The notes under the pieces are model-generated. The model ran no database searches. It worked only from the letters and a program-made list of their open reading frames with translations, and was not told where the DNA came from. A DNA stretch of 64,000 bases from JAVVHH01 sp965199665 (GTDB taxonomy: Bacteria > Pseudomonadota > Alphaproteobacteria > Acetobacterales > Acetobacteraceae): the NCBI GenBank assembly GCA_965199665.1, contig OZ241208.1, positions 1,364,001 to 1,428,000 of the forward strand, in the 5' to 3' direction. Made by a program: the position numbers and the translations under genes. This document shows positions 1 to 10,478 of the stretch, piece by piece. Each line of letters starts with the position of its first letter. The first letter of the stretch is position 1.

Positions 1-434
1 GTCGTCGCCGCCCAGGTCCGTTCCAAGGCCGCGAGGTCGAGGCCGTCCAGAAGGGCGACGCGCTCGCGCAGCGCGCCCTTGAAATCGATCTCGCCCGCCA
101 TGGCGCGCGCGGTGATGGCGGCGACGCGGTCGCCGACGCCGGCGAAACGGGCGAGCTCGTCCAGCGTCTCGCCCACCACGACCGTGCTGTCCATGTCGGC
201 GATCAGCAGGCGCTTGCGCCGGTTGGCGGCCGGTGTCAGGACCGCGTCGACCGGCGCGCCGACGAGTGCCTGGCGGAGAGCCGCCGGGTCGGGCGCGACG
301 GGGCAGGGGAGGTCGGCTGCCTCGCCCGGGGCGAGCGTGGCCACCGGGCCGGCGCCGATCGCGTCAGCGACGCGGCCGACGATCGCGGGGTCGAGCTGGC
401 CGGGCTCGGCGACCAGCGTCAGATAGAAGGACAT
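1..434 (-). CDS. serB: Phosphoserine phosphatase SerB (partial, C-terminus outside window)
   Basis: About 144 N-terminal residues are visible; the gene runs off the left edge. SerB dephosphorylates O-phosphoserine in the last step of serine synthesis. The HAD nucleophile motif DMDST lies at residues 80-84, preceded by the basic stretch NRRKRLL, and is followed by the substrate-region pattern VGETLDELA. The first 70 residues are a divergent N-terminal domain, as in many SerB proteins. The ATG at 434 is on the minus strand, and only 28 nt separate it from the proposed miaA start, so the two genes are divergent and must share a very short control region. Confidence 0.9.
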   Translation of the reverse strand, partial: MSFYLTLVAEPGQLDPAIVGRVADAIGAGPVATLAPGEAADLPCPVAPDPAALRQALVGAPVDAVLTPAANRRKRLLIADMDSTVVVGETLDELARFAGVGDRVAAITARAMAGEIDFKGALRERVALLDGLDLAALERTWAAT

Positions 435-462
435 GGGCGGCGCACATGGCAGGGAGCACGCG

Positions 463-1401
463 GTGCGGCAAGCGTTGATCATCGCGGGCCCGACCTGCAG
501 CGGCAAGTCGGCGCTGGCTCTCGCGCTGGCCCAGCGGCACGGCGGCACCGTGATCAATGCCGACAGCATGCAGGTCTACCGCGAGTTGGACATCATCACG
601 GCGCGACCGAGCCCGGCCGACGAGGCGGCGGCGCCGCACGCGCTGTATGGCGTGCGCGCGGCTGCGGAGCCCGGCAGCGTGGCCTGGTGGCGCGGCGCGG
701 CGCTCGCGGCCATGGCGGAGTCCCGCTTCCCGATCGTCTGCGGCGGCACCGGGATGTATCTGCAGGCGCTGGTCTCGGGGCTGGCCGACATCCCCGAGCC
801 CGACCCGGCGGCGCGCGAGGAAGCGCGGCTGGTGACCGAGCGGGAGGGCGCAGCTGCGCTGCATGCCCGGCTGGCGGCGGTGGATCCGGAAACGGCGGCC
901 GGGCTGCGGCCCAGCGATGGCCAGCGTGTCGCCCGGGCCTGGGAAGTGTGGCGCAGCACCGGGCGCGGCTTGGCCGCGTGGCAACGCATGCCCGGCGAGA
1001 CGGCGCCCTACCGCTTCACCGCGATCCAGATCGCGCCGCCGCGGGACGCACTGCGGGCGGCGGCGGAGACGCGGTTCGACGCCATGTTGGCCGCGGGCGC
1101 GCTGGACGAGGTCGCGGCCCTGCTGCGCCTCCAGCTCGACCCGGCGCTGCCCGCCATGCGCGCGCACGGCGTGACCGAGCTGGCGGCCCATCTGCGGGGG
1201 GAGGCCGACCTGGCGACGGCGCGGCAGCGGGCGGTCTCGGCGACGCAGCAATACCTGAAGCGGCAGGCAACGTGGTTCCGGAACCGCGCTTTGGTGGACC
1301 CTGCCATGTCGCGCATTATTCATTCACGATACTGGGGTGAAAAGCAATTTTCGGAAAGTGAATGGCAGAAAACTGATGCTTTCGTTATGGGAGACGGTTG
1401 A
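463..1401 (+). CDS. miaA: tRNA dimethylallyltransferase MiaA
   Basis: Transfers a dimethylallyl group to A37 of tRNAs reading UNN codons. The P-loop GPTCSGKS is at the N-terminus, followed by INADSMQVYREL (DSxQ motif), the GGTGMYLQAL motif and a C-terminal QYLKRQATWFRN tRNA-binding segment. I chose the GTG at 463 because a GGGAG Shine-Dalgarno lies 6 nt upstream; an in-frame ATG at 433 overlaps the serB start codon and has no such site. The last 30 or so codons, after the conserved core, lie in an AT-richer stretch of different composition that probably also serves as upstream DNA for ilvB. Confidence 0.93.
   Translation: MRQALIIAGPTCSGKSALALALAQRHGGTVINADSMQVYRELDIITARPSPADEAAAPHALYGVRAAAEPGSVAWWRGAALAAMAESRFPIVCGGTGMYLQALVSGLADIPEPDPAAREEARLVTEREGAAALHARLAAVDPETAAGLRPSDGQRVARAWEVWRSTGRGLAAWQRMPGETAPYRFTAIQIAPPRDALRAAAETRFDAMLAAGALDEVAALLRLQLDPALPAMRAHGVTELAAHLRGEADLATARQRAVSATQQYLKRQATWFRNRALVDPAMSRIIHSRYWGEKQFSESEWQKTDAFVMGDG
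1321..1364 (+). promoter_or_regulatory. Nested hairpin in AT-rich DNA ahead of ilvB
   Basis: CATTCAC (1321-1327) is complementary to GTGAATG (1358-1364), and inside it GAAAA (1339-1343) pairs with TTTTC (1348-1352) around a GCAA tetraloop of the GNRA type. The stretch lies within the miaA 3' codons, 70 to 115 nt before the ilvB start, and is clearly lower in GC than its surroundings. It could be a leader structure or attenuator for the ilv genes, or simply promoter DNA. No leader peptide rich in Ile, Val or Leu codons was found. The regulatory role is inference. Confidence 0.35.
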
Positions 1402-1434
1402 CGGCTCGCGCTGCGGCTGCCACATCGGGCCACC

Positions 1435-3279
<1,845 letters not shown>

Positions 3280-3288
3280 TCGACGTTC

Positions 3289-3374
3289 CCTCGCCCTCCC
3301 GGGTGAGGGGCCTTGCCGCTCCACGCTCCGTCCGTGAAACCCTCACCCTCGCCCTCTTCCGGAGGGAGAGGGGA
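3289..3374. repeat. Hairpin-rich ilvB-ilvN spacer (REP-like)
   Basis: The spacer is made of CCCTC/GAGGG blocks. GGGTGAGGG (3301-3309) is an exact complement of CCCTCACCC (3340-3348), and a second pyrimidine/purine pair, CCCTCTTCC and GGAGGGAGAGGG, meets at a CCGG centre around 3359-3362. Elements of this look are common dispersed intergenic palindromes in GC-rich proteobacteria. It may adjust large to small subunit expression by attenuation or mRNA protection. No second copy is obvious in the window. Confidence 0.45.
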
Positions 3375-3391
3375 CATCAAGCATCGGTATC

Positions 3392-3892
3392 ATGCAGCAG
3401 CGCACCGCGACCATTTCCGTGCTCGTCGAGAACGAGGCCGGGGTTCTTGCCCGCGTCATCGGTTTGTTCGCCGGGCGGGGCTACAACATCGAGAGCCTGA
3501 CCGTGGCGCCCGTCGACGATAGCGGGCTACGGAGCCGGATCAACGTCGTGACGACCGGCACGGACATGATCATCGAGCAGATCAAGGCTCAGCTCGGCCG
3601 GCTGGTGCCGGTGCACCGGCTATCGGACCTGTCGCTCGAGGGATCGCACCTGGCGCGCGAACTGGCGATGATCAAGGTCGTCAGCGGCGGCACCGAGCGG
3701 GCGGAGGCGCTGCGGCTGGCCGACGCGTTCCGTGCCCGGGTGATCGACGCAACCACGGAGAGCTTCGTCTTCGAGCTGACCGGAGCAACCGAGAAGCTGG
3801 ACGCATTCATCGCGCTGATGCGGCCGCTCGGTTTGTCCGAAGTGAGCCGGACCGGGGTCGCCGCGATCGCCCGCGGCGCCCGCACCCTTTGA
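3392..3892 (+). CDS. ilvN: Acetolactate synthase, small (regulatory) subunit
   Basis: Regulatory partner of IlvB; it raises activity and gives feedback inhibition by valine. An N-terminal ACT domain begins at TISVLVENEAGVLARVIGLF and continues through GYNIESLTVAPVDD, and a C-terminal ALS_ss_C domain contains RVIDATTESFVFELTG. At 166 residues it has the typical length of the bacterial IlvN/IlvH family. It lies between ilvB and ilvC in the same direction, which is the common alphaproteobacterial order. Confidence 0.95.
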   Translation: MQQRTATISVLVENEAGVLARVIGLFAGRGYNIESLTVAPVDDSGLRSRINVVTTGTDMIIEQIKAQLGRLVPVHRLSDLSLEGSHLARELAMIKVVSGGTERAEALRLADAFRARVIDATTESFVFELTGATEKLDAFIALMRPLGLSEVSRTGVAAIARGARTL

Positions 3893-3980
3893 ACGGTCAC
3901 CGGCTCCGCTTCGCCCTTACGGTCTAGCGAGTTTCGGCCGTTCCGTTAAAAGACCCGATCGAACCAAAGGAGAGTTGTTG

Positions 3981-5000
3981 ATGCGCGTGTATTACGATCG
4001 CGACGCCGACGTTAATCTGATCAAGGGCAAGAAAGTCGCGATCATCGGCTTCGGCAGCCAGGGCCACGCCCATGCGCTCAACCTGAAGGATAGCGGCGCG
4101 TCGGAGCTGACCGTCGGGCTGCGGCCGGGTTCGGTCGGCGTCAAGAAGGCCGAGGATGCCGGGCTCAAGGTCGCCGACCCGGCCGAGTGCGCCAAGTGGG
4201 CGGACGTGATCATGGTGCTGACCCCCGACGAGGGGCAGGGCGACCTGTATCGGGAGAAGCTCGGGCCGAACATGAAGCCCGGCGCCGCCCTGGCCTTCGC
4301 GCACGGGCTGAACGTGCACTTCAACCTGCTGGACCCCCGCAGCGACATCGACGTGTTCATGATCGCGCCGAAGGGCCCGGGCCATACGGTGCGGTCCGAG
4401 TATCAGCGCGGCGGCGGTGTGCCGTGCCTGGTGGCGGTGGACCAAAATCCGAGCGGCAACGCGCTGGAGATCGCGTTGAGCTACGCCTCGGCGATCGGCG
4501 GCGGCAAGGCCGGGATCATCGAGACGACGTTCAAGGAAGAGTGCGAGACCGACCTGTTCGGCGAGCAGGTCGTGCTCTGCGGCGGCTTGGTCGAGCTGAT
4601 CAAGGCTGGCTACGAGACGCTGGTCGAGGCCGGCTATGCGCCGGAGATGGCGTATTTCGAGTGCCTGCACGAGGTGAAGCTCATCGTCGACCTCATCTAC
4701 GAGGGCGGCATCGCCAACATGAACTACTCCATCAGCAACACGGCGGAGTACGGCGAGTACGTGACCGGTCCGCGGATCATCACGTCTGAGACGAAGGCCG
4801 AGATGAAGCGCGTGCTGGCCGACATCCAGACGGGCAAGTTCGCCCGCGACTGGATGCTGGAGAACAAGGTCAACCAGTCCTCGTTCAAGGCAACCCGGCG
4901 TCGCCTGGCCGAGCACCCGATCGAGCAGGTCGGCGAGAAGCTGCGCGGCATGATGCCGTGGATCAGCAAGAACGCGCTGGTCGACAAGGCGCGCAACTAA
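3981..5000 (+). CDS. ilvC: Ketol-acid reductoisomerase (class I)
   Basis: Isomerises and reduces acetolactate to 2,3-dihydroxyisovalerate with NADPH and Mg. The 339 residues match short class I KARI. A Rossmann motif GFGSQGHAHALNLKDSG starts near residue 25, and the C-terminal knotted domain carries the metal-binding acidic residues in KEECETDLFGEQ and CLHEVKLIVDLIYEGG. The ATG at 3981 has an AAAGGAGA ribosome binding site 7 nt upstream; an in-frame TTG two codons earlier is unlikely. The 88-nt gap after ilvN may hold its own promoter. Its stop lies 7 nt from that of convergent mfd. Confidence 0.97.
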   Translation: MRVYYDRDADVNLIKGKKVAIIGFGSQGHAHALNLKDSGASELTVGLRPGSVGVKKAEDAGLKVADPAECAKWADVIMVLTPDEGQGDLYREKLGPNMKPGAALAFAHGLNVHFNLLDPRSDIDVFMIAPKGPGHTVRSEYQRGGGVPCLVAVDQNPSGNALEIALSYASAIGGGKAGIIETTFKEECETDLFGEQVVLCGGLVELIKAGYETLVEAGYAPEMAYFECLHEVKLIVDLIYEGGIANMNYSISNTAEYGEYVTGPRIITSETKAEMKRVLADIQTGKFARDWMLENKVNQSSFKATRRRLAEHPIEQVGEKLRGMMPWISKNALVDKARN

Positions 5001-5007
5001 ACCAGCG

Positions 5008-8000
5008 CTAAGCGCCCAGGAGCTCCGCCAGCTTCTGGGCGCGGACCACCGGGTCGGGCTCGGCGAGCGGGATCATGATCCGGTTCTTGGCGAAGCGGCC
5101 GCCCAGCGCTTCGGCCATGGCCGGCGCCGCCTTGCGGTCGATGGGCGTCAGCGCGCAGGCGGTCGGCCCGGCATCGATGCGCGACAAGCGGAGGTGGGCG
5201 GCGACGAGGCGGAGACGCTCCATCGCCAGCAGCGCTTCCAGCGGCGGCGGCGGCGGGCCGAAGCGGTCCTGCAGCTCGTCGGTGAACTGGCTGAGGCCCG
5301 GCAGATCCTCCAGGCGGAACAGCCGGCGGAGCAGGGCGATGCGCAGGCTCTCGTCCGGGACGTAGTCGGGCGGGATCCGGCCGGCGAGCTCCACGTGCAA
5401 TTCGGCCGGCGGGCGGCGCGGCGGCTCACCGCGCAGCAGCGACACGGCCTCCAGCAGCAGGTGTTGGTAAAGCTCCGTGCCGACGGCGCGGACGTGGCCG
5501 GCCTGCCGCTCGCCGAACAGGTCGCCGGCGCCGCGGAGGCTCAGGTCGGCGTTGCTGATGGCCACGCCGTCGCCGAGGCCGGAAAGGTGCTGCATGGTGG
5601 TGAGACGCTGCTGCGTCGCTTCCGGTAGGACCGCGCCGGGCTCGGTGAGCAGATAGGCCGCGCCCCGCCGCGCGCCACGGCCGACGCGGCCGCGGAGCTG
5701 GTGCAACTGCGCCAGGCCGAACCGCTCGGCATGGGTGACGATCATCAGATTGGCGCGCGGAATGTCGAGCCCGGCCTCGATGATGTCGGTGGCGAGCAGG
5801 ATGTCGCCGCGTCCGGCTGCGAAGCCGAGCATGGCCGCCTCCAGCACCTCCGGCTTCTGCCGGCCATGGGCGACGACCACCTCCAGCTCGGGCACCAGCT
5901 CGGCCAGCGCGGCCTGCTTGGCGGTGAGGTCGCTGATCCGGGGACACACGATGAAGCTCTGGCCGTCGCGCCGCTTCTCGCGCAGCAGGGCCTCGCGGAT
6001 GACGTAATCGTCCCAGTGCAGCACGAAGGTGCGCACGGGTTGGCGGTTCTGCGGCGGGGTCGCCAACATGCTGACCTCGCGCAGCCCGACCAGGGCGGCC
6101 TGCATGGTGCGCGGGATCGGCGTCGCGGTCATGGCCAGCACGTGCGGCGCCATGGCGGCCATGGCGGCCTTGTCGTCCTCGCCGAAGCGCTGTTCCTCGT
6201 CGATGATGACAAGGCCGAGCCGATCAAAGGCGGCGCCGACCAGCCCGTGCGTGCCGATCACGATGCCGACGATGCCGGCGGCGACGTCGCGCTCCAGCGC
6301 CTTGCCGCCGGCATCGTGCTCCGGCCGGATCAATCCCTCGACCCGAATGCCGGTCTCGGCGAAGCGGGCGCGGAAGGTGGCCAGATGTTGGTGCGCCAGC
6401 ACGGAGGTCGGCGCCAGCACGGCGACCTGGTAGCCCGACAGGGCGGCCGAAGCGGCGGCCCGGATCGCGACCTCCGTCTTGCCGAAGCCGACATCGCCGC
6501 ACAGCAGCCGGTCGGTCGGCCGCCCGCTGGCCAGGTCGGTCCGCACGTCGTGGATGGCGGCGCGCTGGTCGTTGCTGAGCGGAAAAGGGAACCGGCGGGC
6601 CACGGCGTTGAACCGCTCGATGTCGGGCTGCATGACGGGCGCGGTCGCGGCCTGGCGCTCGGCCATGCGCGCCTGCAGTTTGGCCGCGGTGTCGGTCAGC
6701 TCCTTCTCGATCTTGACCCGCTTCTTGAGCCAGGCGCCGCCGCCGGCTCGGTCCAGCGTGCTGCCGGTGTCGCCGTAGCGCCAGACGCGGTCCAGCGCGG
6801 TGGGCGGGATCAGCAGCTCCGTGCCGTCGGCGAAGATCAGCACGAGGCAGTCCTCCTCGCCCACCTGGCGCAGCCCGGTGAGCCGGCAGATGCCGTGATC
6901 GACGTGAACAACGGTGTCGCCGACGCGCGGGGCGTCGTTGCTCGTCTGCAGCGTCGCGCTCGCCTTGGGGCGGAGCAGCGGACCGATCGGCAGCATCAAC
7001 AGGCCGGGTGCGCGCAGGCCGCCGAGCGGGTCGGCGGTGACGACGCCGACGGTGCCGGGCACGATCTCGGCGCCGCACGCGGCCACGCAGGCGTCGATGC
7101 CCCGGCGGCGCAGGCTGCTGGTGACGCTGTGGGGTTCGCTCGGCGCGGCGATGATGACGCGGTCGTCCTTGGCGGCGGCGACGGCGTCGAGCAGGGCGGC
7201 GATGCGGATGGGCGCGGGCAGGTCTTCGGCCGCGGCCGGACCGAGCGCGAGCGGGTCGGCGGCATGGCGCTCGGCTTCGGCGACCGAGAGGAACAGTTTG
7301 TCGGGCTCCGGCAGCTCGCCGGCATCGCCGGTCAGCCGGCCGGCCTTGCGCGCCGCGGCGTAGGCGTCGTCGATCGCGTCGCGCACGTGCTGCCAGCGCT
7401 CGCCGACGCCGGGTTCGCGGTAGATCGCGGCGCCGGCGACCGTGTCGAACAGGCTCTGCAGGCGATTGGGGAGGTGCAGCGGGACGGCGCCGGCATGGGC
7501 GTCCGGCTGCAAGGCGGCGGTGGCGGCGGCGAGGCCGTCGGCGTCGATGCGGAACTCGGTGGCGGGGCGCAGGACCAGGGCGTCGCGCTCGTGGGTGCTG
7601 CGCTGGGTCGCCGGGTCGACGCCCGTGATGCTGGCGATGCGGTCGCCGTCGAGGTGGAGGCGGACGACTTCCTCCTCGCCGGAGGGGAACACGTCGATGA
7701 CCTGGCCGCGCAACGCGGCTTCGCCGGGCTCGTCCACCCGCTCGTCCCAGTGATAGGCGCGCCGGGCCAGCGACTCGCGCAGGGCGTCTCGGTCCAGCGC
7801 GTCGCCGGGTCGCAGCGTGACGGCAGCGGCGGCCCAGACTTCCGGCGGACGGACGCGCTGAAGGGCGGCCGTGGCGCTGGTCAGCAGCAGGCGCGGCCGG
7901 GTCGCGGGCTCGGCCAGGCGGGTGAGCGCGGCCACGCGGGCACCGACGGCGTGGGCGGAGGGCGGCACGAGATCGTAGGGCAGGACGTCGACGGCGGGGA

Positions 8001-8220
8001 GGACCAGCACCTCGACGTCCACGGCGAAGGCGCGGGCGAGGCTCGCGATCCGCTGGAGGCGGCCGGCGCCGCGGAGGATGCCGATGAGTTGCCCCCGGTC
8101 GCGGGCCTGCTGAACGAGAGCAAAGGCGAGCACGGGGTCGGTGAGGTCGTGATCGGGGAGATGAGGCAGCATGTCTTCGGCTTGGTCCAACGGGTCAGAT
8201 CGGCCCGTTTGCCGGGTCAT
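5008..8220 (-). CDS. mfd: Transcription-repair coupling factor Mfd
   Basis: DNA translocase that removes RNA polymerase stalled at lesions and recruits UvrA. The protein is 1070 residues from the ATG at 8220. The UvrB-like N-terminal module comes first, then the RNA polymerase interacting (CarD-like) domain near 428-490 beginning VGDTVVHVDHG, the helicase with Walker A GDVGFGKTE near 571-580, Walker B DEEQRFG near 671, and a C-terminal TRCF domain. The reading frame stays open to 8313, but that start would overlap the divergent esterase gene, so the shorter form is preferred. Confidence 0.95.
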   Translation of the reverse strand: MTRQTGRSDPLDQAEDMLPHLPDHDLTDPVLAFALVQQARDRGQLIGILRGAGRLQRIASLARAFAVDVEVLVLPAVDVLPYDLVPPSAHAVGARVAALTRLAEPATRPRLLLTSATAALQRVRPPEVWAAAAVTLRPGDALDRDALRESLARRAYHWDERVDEPGEAALRGQVIDVFPSGEEEVVRLHLDGDRIASITGVDPATQRSTHERDALVLRPATEFRIDADGLAAATAALQPDAHAGAVPLHLPNRLQSLFDTVAGAAIYREPGVGERWQHVRDAIDDAYAAARKAGRLTGDAGELPEPDKLFLSVAEAERHAADPLALGPAAAEDLPAPIRIAALLDAVAAAKDDRVIIAAPSEPHSVTSSLRRRGIDACVAACGAEIVPGTVGVVTADPLGGLRAPGLLMLPIGPLLRPKASATLQTSNDAPRVGDTVVHVDHGICRLTGLRQVGEEDCLVLIFADGTELLIPPTALDRVWRYGDTGSTLDRAGGGAWLKKRVKIEKELTDTAAKLQARMAERQAATAPVMQPDIERFNAVARRFPFPLSNDQRAAIHDVRTDLASGRPTDRLLCGDVGFGKTEVAIRAAASAALSGYQVAVLAPTSVLAHQHLATFRARFAETGIRVEGLIRPEHDAGGKALERDVAAGIVGIVIGTHGLVGAAFDRLGLVIIDEEQRFGEDDKAAMAAMAPHVLAMTATPIPRTMQAALVGLREVSMLATPPQNRQPVRTFVLHWDDYVIREALLREKRRDGQSFIVCPRISDLTAKQAALAELVPELEVVVAHGRQKPEVLEAAMLGFAAGRGDILLATDIIEAGLDIPRANLMIVTHAERFGLAQLHQLRGRVGRGARRGAAYLLTEPGAVLPEATQQRLTTMQHLSGLGDGVAISNADLSLRGAGDLFGERQAGHVRAVGTELYQHLLLEAVSLLRGEPPRRPPAELHVELAGRIPPDYVPDESLRIALLRRLFRLEDLPGLSQFTDELQDRFGPPPPPLEALLAMERLRLVAAHLRLSRIDAGPTACALTPIDRKAAPAMAEALGGRFAKNRIMIPLAEPDPVVRAQKLAELLGA

Positions 8221-8293
8221 CAACCCTGAACGAATCGATTGGGCGATGTCGTGGCGAGCGGGAGACGTTTTCACGGCGGGCCGCCTTGGGTAG

Positions 8294-9292
8294 ATGGAGC
8301 CCATGCAGATCAATCGATTTCAGCGCGCTTGGCTCAAGGGCGCCTTGACCGTGGGCGCGGCCTTTGGGCCGCCGCTCGCCGCTGACGGGCTGACGATGGA
8401 CCGCACCATGTCGGCCTTCGTGAAGTTCGCCAACCGCATGCGGCAAAGCGGCCCGGCCGAGTTGGGCGCGCTGCGGCGGCGTTACGCCTCGGCGCCCGCG
8501 CTGACCGGATTGCCGCGGGACGAGCGCGTGACGGTCACGGCGATCGACGCGGGCGGGCGGCCGGGCCGGCGCTACGACCCGCCCGGCCGCAAGCTGGCGG
8601 ACATGCTGTATTTCCACGGCGGCGGCTTCATCCTGGGCAGCCTGGACACGCATGACGCGCTGTGCCGGCGCTTGGCCGCGCGGGCGCGGGTGCGGGTCAC
8701 GGCAGTGGATTACCGGCTGGCGCCGGAGCACCCATTCCCGGCCGCCTTCGACGACGCGTCGGCGGCGTGGCGATGGGCACAGGAGAGCGCGCCGGGACCG
8801 TGGGTGATCGCCGGCGACAGCGCGGGCGCGAACCTGGCGGCGGTGCAGGCGCTGGATGGCAAGGCGCGGCTGCAGGTGCTGCTGTATCCGGTGGTGGACA
8901 TGCTGCACCAGGACGGGCTGTACCCGAGCGTACTGAAGTTCAGCAAAGGCTTCCTGCTGACGGGGGAAGGGATGCAGGAGTGCGCCCGCCTGCTCATGCC
9001 GCCGGAGCAGGACCCGGCGGATCCGCGCCTGTCGCCGATCCGGGCGGAGCTGGCGGGGGCGGCGCCGGCGCTGGTGGTGGTGGCCGGGTTCGATCCGCTG
9101 CGGGATCAGGGCGTGGCCTATGCCGCGGCCCTTCAAAAGGCTGCCGTGCCGGCCCAACTGATCACGGAAGCCGCGCTGCCGCACGGGTTCGCGGACTTCG
9201 CCGGCGTGGTGCCGGCGGCCCGGCGCGCGGTGGACCGGGTCGCGGACGCGATCCGGGCGGAGTTGAGCGTCGGCGCCCCGCAGGGCGGCTGA
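8294..9292 (+). CDS. Alpha/beta hydrolase, HSL (hormone-sensitive lipase) type esterase
   Basis: Probable carboxylesterase for short or medium acyl esters; substrate unknown. The HGGGF oxyanion-hole motif is at 108-112, the nucleophile Ser176 in GDSAG, Asp267 in DPLRDQG and His297 in PHGF, so the full catalytic machinery is intact. The sequence DYRLAPEHPFPAA is typical of this family. No signal peptide is evident. A second in-frame ATG lies at 8303. It is followed after 13 nt by a small membrane protein gene and may be co-transcribed with it. Confidence 0.85.
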   Translation: MEPMQINRFQRAWLKGALTVGAAFGPPLAADGLTMDRTMSAFVKFANRMRQSGPAELGALRRRYASAPALTGLPRDERVTVTAIDAGGRPGRRYDPPGRKLADMLYFHGGGFILGSLDTHDALCRRLAARARVRVTAVDYRLAPEHPFPAAFDDASAAWRWAQESAPGPWVIAGDSAGANLAAVQALDGKARLQVLLYPVVDMLHQDGLYPSVLKFSKGFLLTGEGMQECARLLMPPEQDPADPRLSPIRAELAGAAPALVVVAGFDPLRDQGVAYAAALQKAAVPAQLITEAALPHGFADFAGVVPAARRAVDRVADAIRAELSVGAPQGG

Positions 9293-9305
9293 GAGGGAGT
9301 TGCAG

Positions 9306-9722
9306 ATGCGGCGTCGCGATCCGGTCTTGGTCGCCTGGGTGCTAGGCTTGGGGTTGGCGGCGCTGGCCTACGCGGTCGGGCCGCAATACCTGCTGTTCCG
9401 CGTGCTCGACAGTGTGCACATGGCGATGTGGCAGATCGGCGAGGCGCTGAGCGACCTGTCGCTGGCCGGCCGCGATCTGGTGCGGGCGTTGGCGCTGGGC
9501 CTCTACGTGACGTTCGTGGTGCTGGCGTTGAGCGTGATCCGGCGGGGCGGGCCGGGCAAGGCGGCGCTGTTCTGGGTCACAGTGCTGTTCTTGTTCCTGA
9601 TCGGCGGCGTTGATCTCACGGCGGAGAGCAACCTCCGCTGGACGTTGGCGCTCGCGGTGGCTGGCGTCGGCGCGGTGACCATGACCACGCGCCTCCGCCA
9701 GACCGCGATCGCGCTCAGCTAG
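9306..9722 (+). CDS. Small membrane protein, unknown function
   Basis: 138 residues with three or four hydrophobic segments: roughly 8-30, 55-77, 84-100 and 108-125. I do not recognise a family. The ATG at 9306 is preceded by a GAGAGGGAG ribosome binding site at 9291-9299, right after the stop of the esterase gene, so the two probably form an operon. The 3' end overlaps the end of the convergent DUF6362-like gene by 8 nt. Confidence 0.65.
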   Translation: MRRRDPVLVAWVLGLGLAALAYAVGPQYLLFRVLDSVHMAMWQIGEALSDLSLAGRDLVRALALGLYVTFVVLALSVIRRGGPGKAALFWVTVLFLFLIGGVDLTAESNLRWTLALAVAGVGAVTMTTRLRQTAIALS

Positions 9723-10287
9723 ACGCGGCGGCGGCTCCCGCGAAGGGCGGCGTCGCGCGCGCCGGGGTGCCGCGGAAGCCGAGCGAGGGGCTGGCCGCGC
9801 GCATGCGGGCCAAGGTGGCGCAGGAGCGTTGCGCTTCCGGCGTGACCGGCGGTGCGGCGCCGTTCAGGATCGCGACGATCATGTCGATGCCCTGCGCGTG
9901 CCAGCGCTGGATGGCCTTGTGATCGGCGCCCAACGCGGTGCCGAGCCGGCGCCAGCTATACAGGTGCCGGCCGGTCATCGGATTGACCAGGCTGCGCGCC
10001 CCCACCACCCGGCGCAGCACGTATTTGTGCTCCGGAATGCGCGACAGCCACTGATACGCCTGGTCCATGCGCGTGATGTGCGCCGCGCTCGGCACGGCGG
10101 GGCGGAGCTTGGCCTTGGACATGCCGTAGCTCTCCGCGGCATCACGGATCCACTCCATGCCGCCTTGCACCAGGCGCGTGCTCGGCCCGGTATTCGGCAA
10201 GGCGAGCAGGGTGAGGCCGGCCTCCTCGAGCCGGGCGATCACGGCGGTTGCGTCGGTCGGGCCGTCCCGGAGGGTGCCGGCGTCCAT
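9715..10287 (-). CDS. DUF6362-like protein with HTH-like C-terminal half
   Basis: 190 residues. The central part (AAHITRMDQAYQWL, then a segment on SLVNPMTGRHLYSWRRLGTAL, then HKAIQRWHAQGIDMIVAILNG) matches the layout I know for DUF6362 proteins: a linker Pro-rich stretch, a MDxAxxWL helix, then a possible helix-turn-helix ending in RW and a hydrophobic helix. Such proteins occur in alphaproteobacterial chromosomes and phages; their role is unknown. The C-terminal 40 residues are low-complexity Ala/Pro/Thr. Its ATG overlaps the stop of the upstream small gene (TGATG), so translation is probably coupled. Confidence 0.6.
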   Translation of the reverse strand: MDAGTLRDGPTDATAVIARLEEAGLTLLALPNTGPSTRLVQGGMEWIRDAAESYGMSKAKLRPAVPSAAHITRMDQAYQWLSRIPEHKYVLRRVVGARSLVNPMTGRHLYSWRRLGTALGADHKAIQRWHAQGIDMIVAILNGAAPPVTPEAQRSCATLARMRAASPSLGFRGTPARATPPFAGAAAASS

Positions 10288-10478
10288 CAGTTGAACACCG
10301 GGTAGGGGTAGACGGCGGCGTCGAGCACGGTGCCGTTGGTGATGGCGCCCCAGGTCACGGGGTGGCCTGCGGGCAGGGCCGGCCGGTCGTTTTGACCGGG
10401 GCGGCCACGAACCACGAAAGTCACGTGGCGCATGCGCGAGAGGTCAACGGCGAGGGCAACGTCAGGGGTCGGGCTCAC
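10287..10478 (-). CDS. Small hypothetical protein coupled to the DUF6362-like gene
   Basis: 63 residues from the GTG at 10478, or 71 from a TTG at 10502. It contains RHVTFVVRGRPGQNDRPALP and ends in VLDAAVYPYPVF. I do not recognise it. The 1-nt stop/start overlap with the next gene and a compact, non-repetitive composition favour a real gene, but there is no clear Shine-Dalgarno. The DNA just upstream (10480-10560) is AT-rich, suggesting a promoter region shared with the divergent small proline-rich ORF. Confidence 0.4.
   Translation of the reverse strand: MSPTPDVALAVDLSRMRHVTFVVRGRPGQNDRPALPAGHPVTWGAITNGTVLDAAVYPYPVFN

Noticed and set aside
433..462. ATG at 433 as the miaA start
   Set aside because: It shares the CATG with the serB start codon and has no ribosome binding site; GTG 463 has GGGAG at the right distance.
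5701..8229. 842-codon open frame on the plus strand opposite mfd
   Set aside because: It lies wholly inside the mfd coding region on the other strand, is rich in Gly/Arg/Gln/Asp as expected for antisense of high-GC codons, and has no domain motif.
8221..8313. Longer mfd start near 8313
   Set aside because: It would overlap the divergent esterase gene by 20 nt and add residues not seen in the family.
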